The notes under the pieces were generated by a model. It did no database searches. It had not been told where the DNA came from and worked only from the letters and a program-made list of their open reading frames with translations. DNA of 64,000 nucleotides. Origin: Streptomyces sp. SID13726. GTDB lineage: Bacteria; Actinomycetota; Actinomycetes; Streptomycetales; Streptomycetaceae. Position numbers and translations under genes: made by a program. Each line of letters opens with the position of its first letter. Position 1 is the first letter of the stretch. This document shows positions 25,420-33,600 of this stretch, one piece after another. The stretch spans positions 310,001-374,000 of the forward strand of contig NZ_JAAGLY010000006.1 in the NCBI RefSeq assembly GCF_010548375.1. Reading direction: 5' to 3'.

Positions 25420-26658
25420 GTGACGCACCGTCAAAGACGTTTCGGCGCAGGCAGATCGGTACTGACGTTCCTCGCGGCACTCGGCACGCTGGCCGGTGCG
25501 GCCCTGGTGGGGGCGGCACCGGCCGGCGCCGCGCCGGAGTGGACACAGCTCGCGTCGGGCGTCGGGTACCGGCAGTTCGACATCTACGCGGCCGCGGGGG
25601 TGACCCGCGCCCATGTGCTCCGGGTGGACCTGCGCGATCCGCGGGTGCGGCTGGAGCTGCTGTACCCGGGGGCGGTGGCCGCGCGGGCCCCGGTGTCCCG
25701 GCTGGCCACCGCGCAGGGCGCCCTCGCGGGGGTGAACGGCGACTTCTTCAACATCACGGAGACCCAGCACCCCGGCGTCGAGGCCACCGGCGCGACCGTG
25801 GGCCCGGCGATCGCCGAGGGCCGCGAGCTGAAGGCGGCGGTGCCGAACGGCCAGCGCTTCGGCCCCGCGCTGCCGCCCGGCACCGGCACCGAGGACGTGT
25901 TCGGGGTGGGCACCGACCGACGGGCCCGGCTGGACGACCTGGCCCTCGACGGGTCCGTCGGCACCCCGGACGGGCAGCTCCCGCTGGGCGGGCTCAACCA
26001 GTACGCGCTGCCGGTGGGTTCGGTCGGGGCCTACACCTCGGACTGGGGCAGCGTGTCCCGGGTGCGGGCGACCTGCGGGACGGACACCGACCGGGCCGCG
26101 CCGTGCAGCACCGACACCTACGAGGTGACGGTCCGCGCCGGCCAGGTCGTCTCCGCGGCGGACACCCCGGGCAGCGGGCCGATCGCCGACGGCACCACCG
26201 TGCTCGTGGGCCGCGAGGCGGGCGCGCAGCAGCTCCGGAAGCTCTCCGTCGGTGAGGCGGTGACGGTCCGGCACCGGCTGGTCGCGGCCTCGTCGTGGGT
26301 CCCGTACCGCTTCGCGCTCGGCGGCTACCCGGTCCTCACCGACGGCCTTCCCCTGCCCGGCCTCGACGACACGACGTCCGCCGTGCGTACGGCCGTGGGG
26401 CTCGCGGACGGCGGGCGGCGGCTGTACCTGCTCGCGCTGGACGGGGCACCGGCCTACCGCACCGGGCTGACCATCGCCGAAGTGGCCGACACCATGCGGA
26501 CGTTGGGCTCGGCCGACGCCTTCAGCCTGGACGGCGGCGGCTCCACGACGATGGCCGCCCGGATGCCGGGCACGACCGCCGTCACCGCCCTCAACCACCC
26601 CTCGGGCGGGGCCGAACGCCCCGTCCCGAACGGCATCGGCGTCTTCTCCGGGAGCTGA
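25420..26658 (+). CDS. Secreted NAGPA-type phosphodiester glycosidase
   Basis: Exported protein of 412 aa, GTG start with GGGAGAG upstream. The signal peptide has RQRR, a hydrophobic core and cleavage near AGAAPE (about 38). The NAGPA (phosphodiester glycosidase) domain spans the rest, with the signature GVNGDFFN near residue 108 and LDGGGSTTM near 370. The family removes sugars from phosphodiester-linked glycans and is also found in exopolysaccharide metabolism. Two Cys (RATCGTD, APCSTD) probably form a disulfide. It ends 2 bases before the stop of the convergent small membrane gene. Confidence 0.8.
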   Translation: MTHRQRRFGAGRSVLTFLAALGTLAGAALVGAAPAGAAPEWTQLASGVGYRQFDIYAAAGVTRAHVLRVDLRDPRVRLELLYPGAVAARAPVSRLATAQGALAGVNGDFFNITETQHPGVEATGATVGPAIAEGRELKAAVPNGQRFGPALPPGTGTEDVFGVGTDRRARLDDLALDGSVGTPDGQLPLGGLNQYALPVGSVGAYTSDWGSVSRVRATCGTDTDRAAPCSTDTYEVTVRAGQVVSAADTPGSGPIADGTTVLVGREAGAQQLRKLSVGEAVTVRHRLVAASSWVPYRFALGGYPVLTDGLPLPGLDDTTSAVRTAVGLADGGRRLYLLALDGAPAYRTGLTIAEVADTMRTLGSADAFSLDGGGSTTMAARMPGTTAVTALNHPSGGAERPVPNGIGVFSGS

Positions 26659-26660
26659 GG

Positions 26661-26855
26661 TCAGGGCCGCAGACTGCTGACGATGTCGGCCGTCGCGGTG
26701 AGGCCGCTGTGGATGGTGGGCGCGATGCTCGTACTGGCGAGGAAGAAGCCGAGCAGCGCGCACACCACCGCGTGGGAGGCCTTGAGTCCGCCGCTGCGCA
26801 GGAAGATCACCGCCAGGATCAGCAGCAGCACCAGCATCGAGATGGAAATCGCCAT
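26661..26855 (-). CDS. Conserved 64-aa two-helix membrane protein
   Basis: Small membrane protein with an ATG at 26855 and the strong ribosome site GGAGGAGG 9 bases upstream. Helix one spans about residues 5-18, helix two about 29-46, and the short C-terminal tail reads SGLTATADIVSSLRP. I recall close relatives in many streptomycetes, always small and without known function. The long frame running upstream in the same phase is a shadow of the neighbouring gene. Confidence 0.7.
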   Translation of the reverse strand: MAISISMLVLLLILAVIFLRSGGLKASHAVVCALLGFFLASTSIAPTIHSGLTATADIVSSLRP

Positions 26856-26986
26856 GGACAGCCTCCTCCGCCACGCCGCCAGGTCCTTTTCGCGGCGTTC
26901 GGCCGCAAGTGTGGCGTAGCGGAGGGTTGGTCCGGGCGGCTGAAGTATCCTCCGAACGGGTGGTGTCCGGGCCCGCCCTGCGGCGG

Positions 26987-27844
26987 CTACCGGTGGGCGT
27001 CCAGGAAGGCCTCCAGGCCCGCCAGGTCGTCGGTGTTGAAGTAGTCGACGTCGGCGGCGAGGAGTTCGGTCCACAGCGCGTCGCGGGCGGGGCCCGCCAG
27101 GTCCGGGGTGGCCCAGAACCGCACCTTCTGGCCGCGCGCGTGGGCCTGTCCGATGATGTTCCGCAGCTTCTGCCGCTCGGCGTCCGGGAAGGCCCCGACG
27201 CCCTGCCAGGTGAAGTTGAGCGTCCAGTTGTCGCTGATCAGCGGGATGAAGGAGGCGGGCGCCGGGCTGCCGAGGTCGGTGAGACGGCCGTCGTAGAAGG
27301 CCCGCCGTACGGTCTGCGCCTCCATCGGGACACGGGCCGCGCGGTCGCCGGAGATCACGGCGGTGACCGGGCCGGGGACGATCCTCCCGTGGACGTAGGT
27401 CGTGAACAGGTGCTTGTGGCGCCGCAGATGGCGGTCGAGTTCGAGGTACGTCGAGGAACCCTCGGTCTTGATGTCGATGAGCAGCTGGAGAGGCTGCCGG
27501 TAACCACGGTAGACGGAACCGTGGTTGGCCTTGACGATCCTTGCCAGCGGGTCGAGGTAGAGGGATTCCAGGGTGCGGGTGGGATCGAGGTCGGTCGCGT
27601 CGTGGGCGATGAGGAGCTGGTCGCCGACGAGGAAGATGTCGGCCTCGACGCTGCCGAACCGGTGGTCGAGGGCGTCGAAGAGGGGGCGCGGATGGTCGTA
27701 GTCGTTGTGGGCGTGGGCGCGCCACAACGGGCGGGGGCGGTGCTTGTGGCCGTCGGCCCAGGCGCTGCCGGCGGGCGGGGCGAGCACCGCCGCGGCCGTG
27801 GCGCCGAGGGCGGTGAGGGCTCTGCGACGAGTGATGCGGGCCAT
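26987..27844 (-). CDS. Secreted phospholipase C/GDPD-like phosphodiesterase
   Basis: Exported protein of 285 aa from ATG 27844, with GGGAGG 6 bases upstream; an earlier start at 27877 lacks support. The N-terminus RITRRRALTALGATAAAVLAP is a Tat-type signal. The mature part begins RAHAHNDYDHPRPLFDAL and continues VEADIFLVGDQLLIAHD, the HNDY and E-D catalytic layout of the PLC-like phosphodiesterase TIM barrel (AIM6/GDPD-like). LLIDIKTEG is a further metal-site strand. It probably hydrolyses a phosphodiester outside the membrane; the substrate is unassigned. Confidence 0.8.
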   Translation of the reverse strand: MARITRRRALTALGATAAAVLAPPAGSAWADGHKHRPRPLWRAHAHNDYDHPRPLFDALDHRFGSVEADIFLVGDQLLIAHDATDLDPTRTLESLYLDPLARIVKANHGSVYRGYRQPLQLLIDIKTEGSSTYLELDRHLRRHKHLFTTYVHGRIVPGPVTAVISGDRAARVPMEAQTVRRAFYDGRLTDLGSPAPASFIPLISDNWTLNFTWQGVGAFPDAERQKLRNIIGQAHARGQKVRFWATPDLAGPARDALWTELLAADVDYFNTDDLAGLEAFLDAHR

Positions 27845-27976
27845 GTTCTGCCTCCCTGTGGGGCGGGTCGGAACCACAGGGAGTATGAGGCCGGTGCGGC
27901 CCCAATGAACCGGTACGTGCCAGGAGTTGGCCGGACTGCCGCCGCTCGTTCACTCCTTCCGCGCAGCCGCACGGAA

Positions 27977-28002
27977 AAGCCCGCCCCAGGTGGGGCGGGC
28001 TT
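27977..28002 (-). terminator. Rho-independent terminator of acyl-CoA dehydrogenase operon
   Basis: Perfect 12-base inverted repeat AAGCCCGCCCCA / TGGGGCGGGCTT separated by 2 bases. On the minus strand it is followed by TTTTCC. It is located 35 bases after the stop of the 28037-29110 gene. The short T tract makes it a textbook terminator for the minus strand. Confidence 0.85.
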
Positions 28003-28036
28003 CACCGGCATGCACCGGACTTGGGCGGAGGGCCGC

Positions 28037-29110
28037 TCAGGGCGCCTGGAGGTCGACGAGTTCGGCCAGTCGGGCGCGGTGGGTGCCCGCGGTGCCGTAC
28101 GCGATCGAGTCGGACTTGGCCCGCTTCAGGTAGAGGTGGATCGGGTGCTCCCAGGTCATGCCGATGCCGGCGTGCAGCTGGAGCGCCTCCTCGGCCGCGT
28201 GGACGGCGACGGGCGCCGCGTAGGCCTGGGCGACGGCGACCGCCACGTCGGCGTCCGCACCGGTGGCGAGCGCGTCGGCCGCGTTCCGGGCGGCGGCACG
28301 GAGGTTGACGACCTCCAGCCACAGCTGGGCGAGCCGGTGCTTGAGTGCCTGGAATCCGCCGACGGGCCGGTTGAACTGCTTGCGCTCCTTGAGGTAGCGC
28401 ACGGTCTCGGTCAACGTCCAGTCGGCGAGCCCGAGTTGCTCGGAGGCGAGCAGTCCGGCTCCGGCCCGCAGCGCGCGCAGCACAGCGGGTTCGGCGTCGC
28501 CCAGCAGACGGCCCGGTGTCCCGTCCAGGGTGACCGTCGCGAGCGGCCGGGTCAGGTCGAAGGAGATCTGCGGGGTGACGGTCACCGCGTCGGCGTCGAC
28601 CGCGTAGAGCCCGCCGTCGTCCGCGGGCACGAGCAGCACATCGGCCGCCTGCGCGTCCGCGATCGCGGTCAACTCCCCGTGCAGGGCGCCGCCTTCATGG
28701 CGTACGACCTTGTAGGCGCCGCCCGGCGCGATGTTCAGGGCGACGGCGAGGGCGCCGATCTTCCGTCCGCTCGCGAGCTCGGCGAGCAGTTCGCCGGCGT
28801 CGCAGGACAGCAGGGCCTCGGTGGCGACGACCGCGCTGGTGAGGTAGGGTACGGGGGCGACCGCACGGCCCAACTCCTCCAGGACGACGGCGACTTCGCG
28901 GTGAGTGGCGCCCTGGCCGCCCTGGTCCTCCGGGACCAGGAGACCCGCGAGGCCCATGCCGTCGGCGAGCGCCTTCCAGGCTTCCAGGTCGTGCGGGGCG
29001 TCGGACTCGGTGCGCGTGATGACGCCGGGCGCGTCGCAGTGGTCGGCGAGCAGGTCCCGTACGGCGGCCCGGAGTGCCTCTTCCTCCTCCGAGTACAGCA
29101 GATCGGTCAT
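28037..29110 (-). CDS. Acyl-CoA dehydrogenase
   Basis: FAD-dependent acyl-CoA dehydrogenase family protein, 357 aa. The N-terminal helical domain (FSEEEEALRAAVRDLLADH-like region), the middle beta domain and the C-terminal helical bundle ending GIGMTWEHPIHLYLKRAKSD are recognisable. It is shorter and more divergent than its partner at 29107, and such pairs often work as heterodimers on unusual acyl-CoAs (for example steroid side chains). No canonical catalytic Glu can be assigned by eye. It is the last gene of a three-gene overlapping operon. Confidence 0.88.
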   Translation of the reverse strand: MTDLLYSEEEEALRAAVRDLLADHCDAPGVITRTESDAPHDLEAWKALADGMGLAGLLVPEDQGGQGATHREVAVVLEELGRAVAPVPYLTSAVVATEALLSCDAGELLAELASGRKIGALAVALNIAPGGAYKVVRHEGGALHGELTAIADAQAADVLLVPADDGGLYAVDADAVTVTPQISFDLTRPLATVTLDGTPGRLLGDAEPAVLRALRAGAGLLASEQLGLADWTLTETVRYLKERKQFNRPVGGFQALKHRLAQLWLEVVNLRAAARNAADALATGADADVAVAVAQAYAAPVAVHAAEEALQLHAGIGMTWEHPIHLYLKRAKSDSIAYGTAGTHRARLAELVDLQAP

Positions 29111-30288
29111 CGGGCGAGGTCCTTCCAGGCGACGTCCTTGTCGGTGCGCGGCTCGGACGGCAGGCCCAGGACGCGCTCGGCGACGATGTTCAGCAGGACC
29201 TCGGTGGTCCCGCCCTCGATGCTGTTGCCCTTGGAACGCAGATAGCGGTAGCCGGCGTCACGGCCGGTGAAGTCCACCAGCTCGGGGCGGCGCAGGGTCC
29301 AGTCGTCGTACAACAGGCCCTCCTCGCCGCGGAGTTCGACCTCCAGGCCGCTGATCTCCTGGTTGAGGCGGGCGAAGGCGAGCTTCATGCCGGCGCCCTC
29401 GGGGCCCGGCTGTCCGGCGACGAGCTGCTGGCGCAGGCGCTCGGCGGTGAGGCGGGAGACCTCGGAGTCGACCCAGAGCTTCAGGAGCCGCTGGTGGAGG
29501 TCCTGGGTGCGCAGTTCGGGGCGTTCGCGCCAGGTCTTCGAGACCGGGCCGATCATGCCGCCCTCGCGGGGCAGGCGCATGCCGCCGATGGCCACGCGTT
29601 CGTTGTTGAGGGTGGTCTGCGCGACCCGCCAGCCGTCGCCGACCTCGCCGAGGCGGCGGTCGTCGGGGATGCGGACGTCGGTGAGGAAGACCTCGTTGAA
29701 CTCGGCCTCGCCGGTGATCTGCCGCAGCGGGCGGACATCGACGCCGGGGTCGGTCATGTCGCAGATGAAGTAGGTGATGCCCGCGTGCTTGGGCACGTCC
29801 GGGTCGGTGCGGGCGATGAGGATGGCCCAGCGGGAGTTGTGGGCGCCGGACGTCCACACCTTCTGTCCGTTGACCACCCAGTCGTCGCCCTCACGGACGG
29901 CACGCGTGCCGAGCGCGGCGAGGTCGGAGCCGGCACCGGGCTCGCTGAACAGCTGGCACCAGACCTCCTCCCCCACCCACAAGGGCCGCAGATAGCGCTG
30001 CTTCTGCTCCTCGGTGCCGTACTTGAGGATGGTCGGCGCGGCCATGCCGAGGCCGATGCCGTTGCGCCGCGGGTCGTTGTCGGGAGCGCCCGCGGCCTCC
30101 AGCCCGGCGTCCACGACGACCTGGAGGGAGCGGGGCGCGCCGAGACCGCCGAGGCCCTCCGGATAGTGCACCCAGGCGAGTCCGGCGTCGAAGCGGGCCT
30201 TGAGGAAGTCCAGTCGGTCCGTGGTCGCGGGCGGGTGGGCGGCCAGCAACTCGGCGGTGCGGCGCTGGAGTTCGGCTGAGTCGGTCAT
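29107..30288 (-). CDS. Acyl-CoA dehydrogenase
   Basis: Acyl-CoA dehydrogenase, 393 aa, overlapping both neighbours by 4 bases. Conserved blocks are WCQLFSEPGAGSDLAAL, WVVNGQKVWTSGAHNS and the C-terminal SKGNSIEGGTTEVLLNIVAERVLGLP that shapes the FAD and substrate site. It oxidises an acyl-CoA to the enoyl-CoA, passing electrons to an ETF. The pairing with a second, shorter dehydrogenase downstream suggests an alpha2beta2 enzyme. Confidence 0.9.
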   Translation of the reverse strand: MTDSAELQRRTAELLAAHPPATTDRLDFLKARFDAGLAWVHYPEGLGGLGAPRSLQVVVDAGLEAAGAPDNDPRRNGIGLGMAAPTILKYGTEEQKQRYLRPLWVGEEVWCQLFSEPGAGSDLAALGTRAVREGDDWVVNGQKVWTSGAHNSRWAILIARTDPDVPKHAGITYFICDMTDPGVDVRPLRQITGEAEFNEVFLTDVRIPDDRRLGEVGDGWRVAQTTLNNERVAIGGMRLPREGGMIGPVSKTWRERPELRTQDLHQRLLKLWVDSEVSRLTAERLRQQLVAGQPGPEGAGMKLAFARLNQEISGLEVELRGEEGLLYDDWTLRRPELVDFTGRDAGYRYLRSKGNSIEGGTTEVLLNIVAERVLGLPSEPRTDKDVAWKDLAR

Positions 30289-31280
30289 GCGGCGGCTCCC
30301 TGTCCGGGCGTGCCCGGCCCGCCGAGCGACGGGACGACGGCGATCCGGCCGGTGGTCACCCCGTCGCCGAGGCGCTGCACGGCGTCGGCGGCTCCGGCCA
30401 GCGGCACCCGCTCGCTCACCAGCGGCTTGATCGCGCCCCGGGCGGCCAGTTCGGTGAGCTGTTCGTGGCAGTGCTGGACCAGCTTGGGGTTCTTGGTGTT
30501 GTACAGGCCCCAGTGCAGGCCCAGGATCGAGTAGTTCTTCACCAGGGCGTGGTTGAGGCCGGGGCTGGGGATGTTCCCGCTGGCGAAGCCGACGACCACG
30601 ATGCGTCCCTCGAAGGCGACGACCTTGGTCGACTGCGTGTAGGCCTCGCCGCCCACGGGGTCGTAGACCACATCCGCGCCCCGGCCTCCGGTGGCTTCCT
30701 TCACGGCGGCGACGACGTCCTCGCTCCGCCGGTCGATCACCACGTCACAGCCCAGCTCCCGGGCGACGACCGCCTTGTCGGCACCGCCGACGACTCCGAT
30801 GACGGTGGCCCCGGCGGCCTTCCCGAGCTGCACGGCCGCGCTGCCGACCCCTCCTGCGGCAGCGTGGACGAGCAGGGTCTCCCCGGCCTCCAGGTGAGCC
30901 CGCCGGTGCAGACCGAACCAGCCCGTCTGGTACCCGATGTGCAGGGCGGCCGCCTCGGCGTCGTCCAGCGAGTCGGGCGCGGGCAGCAGAGCGGCGGTGT
31001 CCGCGACGGCGTACTCGGCGAAACCGCCGTACGGCAGCGCGGGGTTGGCGATCACGCGCCGCCCGTCCTCGGTCTCGCCGCAGATCTCCACGCCGGGCGT
31101 GAAGGGCAGCGGCGGGCGGACCTGGTAGTGGCCGCGGCACATCAGCACGTCCGGGAAGTTGATGTTCGCGGCGCGCACCTTCAGCAGGACCTGGCCCTGG
31201 CCGGGCACGGGCCGCGCCACCTCGTCGAGGCGCATCACCTCGCCGGGCTCGCCGTTCTCGTGCACTTGCCATGCCTGCAT
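30285..31280 (-). CDS. NADPH:quinone oxidoreductase-like (MDR family)
   Basis: Zinc-independent medium-chain dehydrogenase/reductase, 331 aa from ATG 31280 with GGAGG about 6 bases upstream; the frame opens earlier without support. N-terminal MQAWQVHENGEP and ANINFPDVLMCRGHYQ, the nucleotide motif AAAGGVGSAAVQLGKAAG and VVYDPVGGEAY mark a quinone oxidoreductase or enoyl reductase. It overlaps the first acyl-CoA dehydrogenase (ATGA), so it probably belongs to the same acyl-CoA degradation or modification pathway. Confidence 0.9.
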   Translation of the reverse strand: MQAWQVHENGEPGEVMRLDEVARPVPGQGQVLLKVRAANINFPDVLMCRGHYQVRPPLPFTPGVEICGETEDGRRVIANPALPYGGFAEYAVADTAALLPAPDSLDDAEAAALHIGYQTGWFGLHRRAHLEAGETLLVHAAAGGVGSAAVQLGKAAGATVIGVVGGADKAVVARELGCDVVIDRRSEDVVAAVKEATGGRGADVVYDPVGGEAYTQSTKVVAFEGRIVVVGFASGNIPSPGLNHALVKNYSILGLHWGLYNTKNPKLVQHCHEQLTELAARGAIKPLVSERVPLAGAADAVQRLGDGVTTGRIAVVPSLGGPGTPGQGAAA

Positions 31281-31340
31281 GGGGGGCCTCCACGGGACTG
31301 CGTCGTCATGCCGGGGTCGGACCGGGGTCCACCGCATACT

Positions 31341-31352
31341 AAGCGGTCGCTT
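31341..31352. promoter_or_regulatory. TetR-type palindrome upstream of acyl-CoA operon
   Basis: AAGCG-GT-CGCTT, a perfect inverted repeat 61 bases upstream of the oxidoreductase start. TAAGC-type palindromes of this kind are typical operators of TetR regulators of acyl-CoA dehydrogenase operons. The divergent gap 31281-31524 also carries the dps promoter. No dedicated regulator gene lies next to it. Confidence 0.4.
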
Positions 31353-31524
31353 GCCAATCAGGGAACAGTCCTCGGGAGAAAGTGTCGGCATCCACACAAA
31401 CGCGGCCTGACCTGACCGTACGCCCGCGCGACCGCCGGGGGTCCTGGCAGCGGTTGCGGGACCCCGAAGGGCCTGAACAGGGTGGCATGCGGATGCCGAC
31501 GACCCCCGGAAAGGACCCGCGCAC

Positions 31525-31998
31525 ATGACGGTCATCAACAGCCCCCTGCCGGAGAAGGAACGTGAGATCGCGGGCAGCGCGCTCCAGGCGACCCTGGTCG
31601 ATCTGCTCGACCTGTCCCTGGTCGCCAAGCAGGCGCACTGGAACCTCTACGGGCCACGCTTCCGCTCCATCCACCTCCAGCTCGACGAGGTGGTCACCAC
31701 CGCCCGCGACTACGCCGACACGGTCGCCGAGCGCGCCGCCGCGCTGGGCGTCAGTCCGGACGGCCGGGCCGCCACCGTCGCCGCCACGAGCGGGGTCCCG
31801 GAGTTCTCACCCGGTTGGACCAAGGACGTGGACGCGGTCGGCGCCCTGGTGACGGCCTTCTCCGCCGTGATCGAACGGGTCCGGGAGCGCGTCGAGCGGA
31901 CCGGCCCGGCCGACGCCGTGACCCAGGACCTGCTGATCGGCCTCACCGCCGACCTGGAGAAGCAGAGCTGGATGTTCCAGGCCGAGCACCGGAGCTGA
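31525..31998 (+). CDS. dps: Dps-family DNA-protection ferritin
   Basis: Mini-ferritin of 157 aa, probably a dodecamer that stores iron and protects DNA during oxidative or starvation stress. The inter-subunit ferroxidase motif is intact: KQAHWNLYG with His near residue 39, then HLQLDEVV with the Asp and Glu ligands. The four-helix bundle pattern is clear, and the N- and C-terminal tails are short. Streptomycetes carry several Dps paralogues; which one this is cannot be decided here. It is divergent from the acyl-CoA operon. Confidence 0.9.
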   Translation: MTVINSPLPEKEREIAGSALQATLVDLLDLSLVAKQAHWNLYGPRFRSIHLQLDEVVTTARDYADTVAERAAALGVSPDGRAATVAATSGVPEFSPGWTKDVDAVGALVTAFSAVIERVRERVERTGPADAVTQDLLIGLTADLEKQSWMFQAEHRS

Positions 31999-32011
31999 AC
32001 AGCCCCGAAAA

Positions 32012-32032
32012 GTAACCGTCTTGACAGGTGAT
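32012..32032 (-). promoter_or_regulatory. CGNR-regulon operator, site 1
   Basis: On the minus strand: ATCACC, core TGTCAAGAC, GGTTAC. On the plus strand the core supplies TTGACA (32021-32026), a consensus -35 box pointing towards the SRPBCC gene. It is one of five related 21-bp sites in the window (others at 32054, 36997, 38409, 40113). Confidence 0.6.
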
Positions 32033-32053
32033 GCATGAACATGGGACGTTCTC

Positions 32054-32074
32054 GTCACCAGTCAAGACGGTTAC
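32054..32074 (+). promoter_or_regulatory. CGNR-regulon operator, site 2
   Basis: GTCACC, core AGTCAAGAC, GGTTAC. It is the mirror copy of site 1, 20 bases upstream of the SRPBCC ATG. The two sites would allow two repressor dimers to bind face to face. Confidence 0.6.
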
Positions 32075-32093
32075 TTTCTCGGTGAGGAAACCC

Positions 32094-32522
32094 ATGGCAG
32101 TCGTACGGTTCCATCTCGTCTCCGCGCTCGGCCCGAAGGACGTGCTGGAGGTGCTGACCGACTTCAGCCCCGCGCGCGTGCGACAGTGGCCCACCATCGA
32201 CGCGGACCACTTCGAGGTGCACGAGCTCGGCGCCACCTGGGCCGAGGTCACCGAGGGAACCGCGGCCGCCTGGGAGCGGGTGCGCTACGCGTGGGAGCCG
32301 AGCGGGGACCTCGTCACCGTCACCACGCTCGACTCCAAGCTCTTCGGTCCGGGCGGCGGCTGGGTCTTCCGGATGACTCCCGAGGGCACGGGCACCCGCG
32401 TCGACGTCGAGCTGACGCGCCGACCGGCCACGCTCAAGGGCAGGATGCTGGCCGCGCTGCTGCCGGTGGTCGCCCCCGGTTCCCTGCGCCGGTCGTTCGC
32501 GGGACCCTTGCGTGCCGCGTGA
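32094..32522 (+). CDS. SRPBCC (polyketide cyclase/dehydrase-like) protein
   Basis: START/SRPBCC-fold protein of 142 aa from ATG 32094, with GAGG about 8 bases upstream; the frame opens earlier at 32028 but that part is the operator region. It has the typical pattern of a short N-terminal strand, a helix pair (PKDVLEVLTDFSPARVRQWPTID), then long strands (WAEVTEGT, WERVRYAWEP, TGTRVDVELTRRP) and a C-terminal helix. Members bind hydrophobic ligands, and a ligand or substrate cannot be named. Two operator copies in front make it a strong candidate target of the CGNR regulator at 37018. Confidence 0.8.
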   Translation: MAVVRFHLVSALGPKDVLEVLTDFSPARVRQWPTIDADHFEVHELGATWAEVTEGTAAAWERVRYAWEPSGDLVTVTTLDSKLFGPGGGWVFRMTPEGTGTRVDVELTRRPATLKGRMLAALLPVVAPGSLRRSFAGPLRAA

Positions 32523-32570
32523 TCCCGGGCCACGGCGACCGGCCACCGGCCACCGGAGCGGGAGAGACGT

Positions 32571-33359
32571 GTGTCGAGCCTTGACGAGCAATGCCCGCAC
32601 CAGGACGGCCGGGTGGTCATCGACCCCGCGTTCAAGGCGGACGCGCCCGCGCGGTACGCCGAGTCGAGGAAGCGCGGGCCCATCCCTCTCGGCCTCAAGG
32701 GCTGGGTGATCGTCGGCCATGACCTGGCCCGGGAGGCGCTCACCCACCCGGCGCGGCTCAAGGACGCCACGCCCGCCGCCGGACACGTCCTGCACAAACC
32801 GGCGGTCGGACTCGGCACCCAGATGCCGGCGGCCGACCCGCCCGATCCCACCCGCCCGAGCCCACCCGGCTGCACCGACTGGCCACCGCCGCGTTCACCC
32901 CACGCCGTACGGCCGAACTGGCGCCGCGTATCGAGTCGACCTGGTCGAGGCGTTCAACTCCCCGCCGCCCGCCACGGTCGTCGCGGACCTCCTCGGCATC
33001 CCCGAGGAGGTCCGGCCCGACTTCCGCCGCTGGTCCGCGCTGGCACTCCAGGTGGCCTCGCCCGAACACCGCCCGGCACTGGCCGGTCTGCACGGACTGC
33101 TGACCGGCCTCAGACCGGGAACGACGGCCCGCGGGCCGGGGACAACGCCCCGCGGGCCGGGGGCGACGGCCCCGCCGTACTCGACGTGCCCCGGCCCGAC
33201 GATCGCCCGCGCGTGCCCCTCGCCCGCGTTCCGGAACTCGAACTCGCCATCCCTGCCGACTCGTTGGAGTGGATCGGGTCCGGAATCATCCGCGGGGTGG
33301 TGTCTCTGCCGGTGCGCTACCGGGTGGGGACGGGTCCCGGAGTCGGTCCAGGCGCGTGA
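32571..33359 (+). pseudogene. Cytochrome P450 remnant
   Basis: Broken P450 spread over all three frames. The first part (32571 to about 32850, GTG start with GGAGAG) reads an N-terminal P450 (DAPARYAESRKRGPIPLG, MPAADPP). It then shifts to THRLATAAFTPRRTAELAPRIE-like sequence (about 32858-32930) and again to VADLLGIPEEVRPDFRRWSALALQV (about 32935-33115). The I-helix, ExxR and haem Cys loop are missing, and the C-terminal strand VPELELAIPADSLEW with GVVSLPVRY returns near 33205-33330. A GC-rich duplicated stretch at 33118-33175 marks the deletion junction. It cannot make an active enzyme. Confidence 0.85.
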
Positions 33360-33423
33360 GCCGGGAGGCCCGGGCACTCGCGGCGACGGCTGTTAGGCTG
33401 CGGACGACGTAGACCCGTGTATC

Positions 33424-33507
33424 GAGGAGTCACAGACGTGGTGGGTGAAGACGACATCTCCGGATGAGATCCGGAACTGACGGCCACCGGCCTGCGCTCG
33501 GAAGCGC
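33424..33507 (+). promoter_or_regulatory. Leader attenuator of the ABC-F gene
   Basis: A strong ribosome site (GAGGAG at 33424-33429) serves a 9-codon reading frame (33438-33467). Its stop lies inside a hairpin TCCGGAT-GAG-ATCCGGA (33459-33475). A second hairpin GCGCT-CGGA-AGCGC follows at 33494-33507. The ABC-F start is about 130 bases further on. This matches antibiotic-induced attenuation: a ribosome stalled on the leader would change the folding of the RNA. A TAGGCT at 33394-33399 may be the -10 of the promoter. Confidence 0.5.
33438..33467 (+). CDS. Putative leader peptide (9 aa)
   Basis: GTG GTG start followed by codons for GEDDISG and TGA, preceded at 8 bases by GAGGAG. Short, with no homology I know. 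Support rests on the ribosome site and on the hairpin overlapping its stop. A start at the second GTG would give 8 residues. Confidence 0.45.
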   Translation: MVGEDDISG

Positions 33508-33600
33508 TGTCGGGGTGGTCCGTCTCGTCGTACCCCTTTCCCCACGTCTGCCCAGGGCGGAACTCCGTGCTCTGCCCTCAGTGCCTCCGAGGTCACCTCC

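Larger units (their letters stand above)
32009..32077. repeat. 23-bp inverted repeat holding two head-to-head operators
   Basis: Arms 32009-32031 and 32055-32077 are reverse complements with one mismatch, around a 23-base spacer. The outer 17 bases match perfectly. Each arm contains most of one copy of the 21-bp CGNR-type operator. The repeat fills the gap between dps and the SRPBCC gene, ending 16 bases before the latter's ATG. RNA through it would form a long hairpin. Confidence 0.85.

Noticed and set aside
26295..27044. Plus-strand frame of 249 codons running past the NAGPA gene
   Set aside because: It is a shifted phase of NAGPA and then antisense to the 64-aa membrane gene, which has a strong ribosome site.
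27355..28011. Minus-strand frame of 218 codons upstream of the phospholipase-like gene
   Set aside because: It runs through the terminator at 27977-28002 and is out of phase with the Tat signal and HNDY motif.
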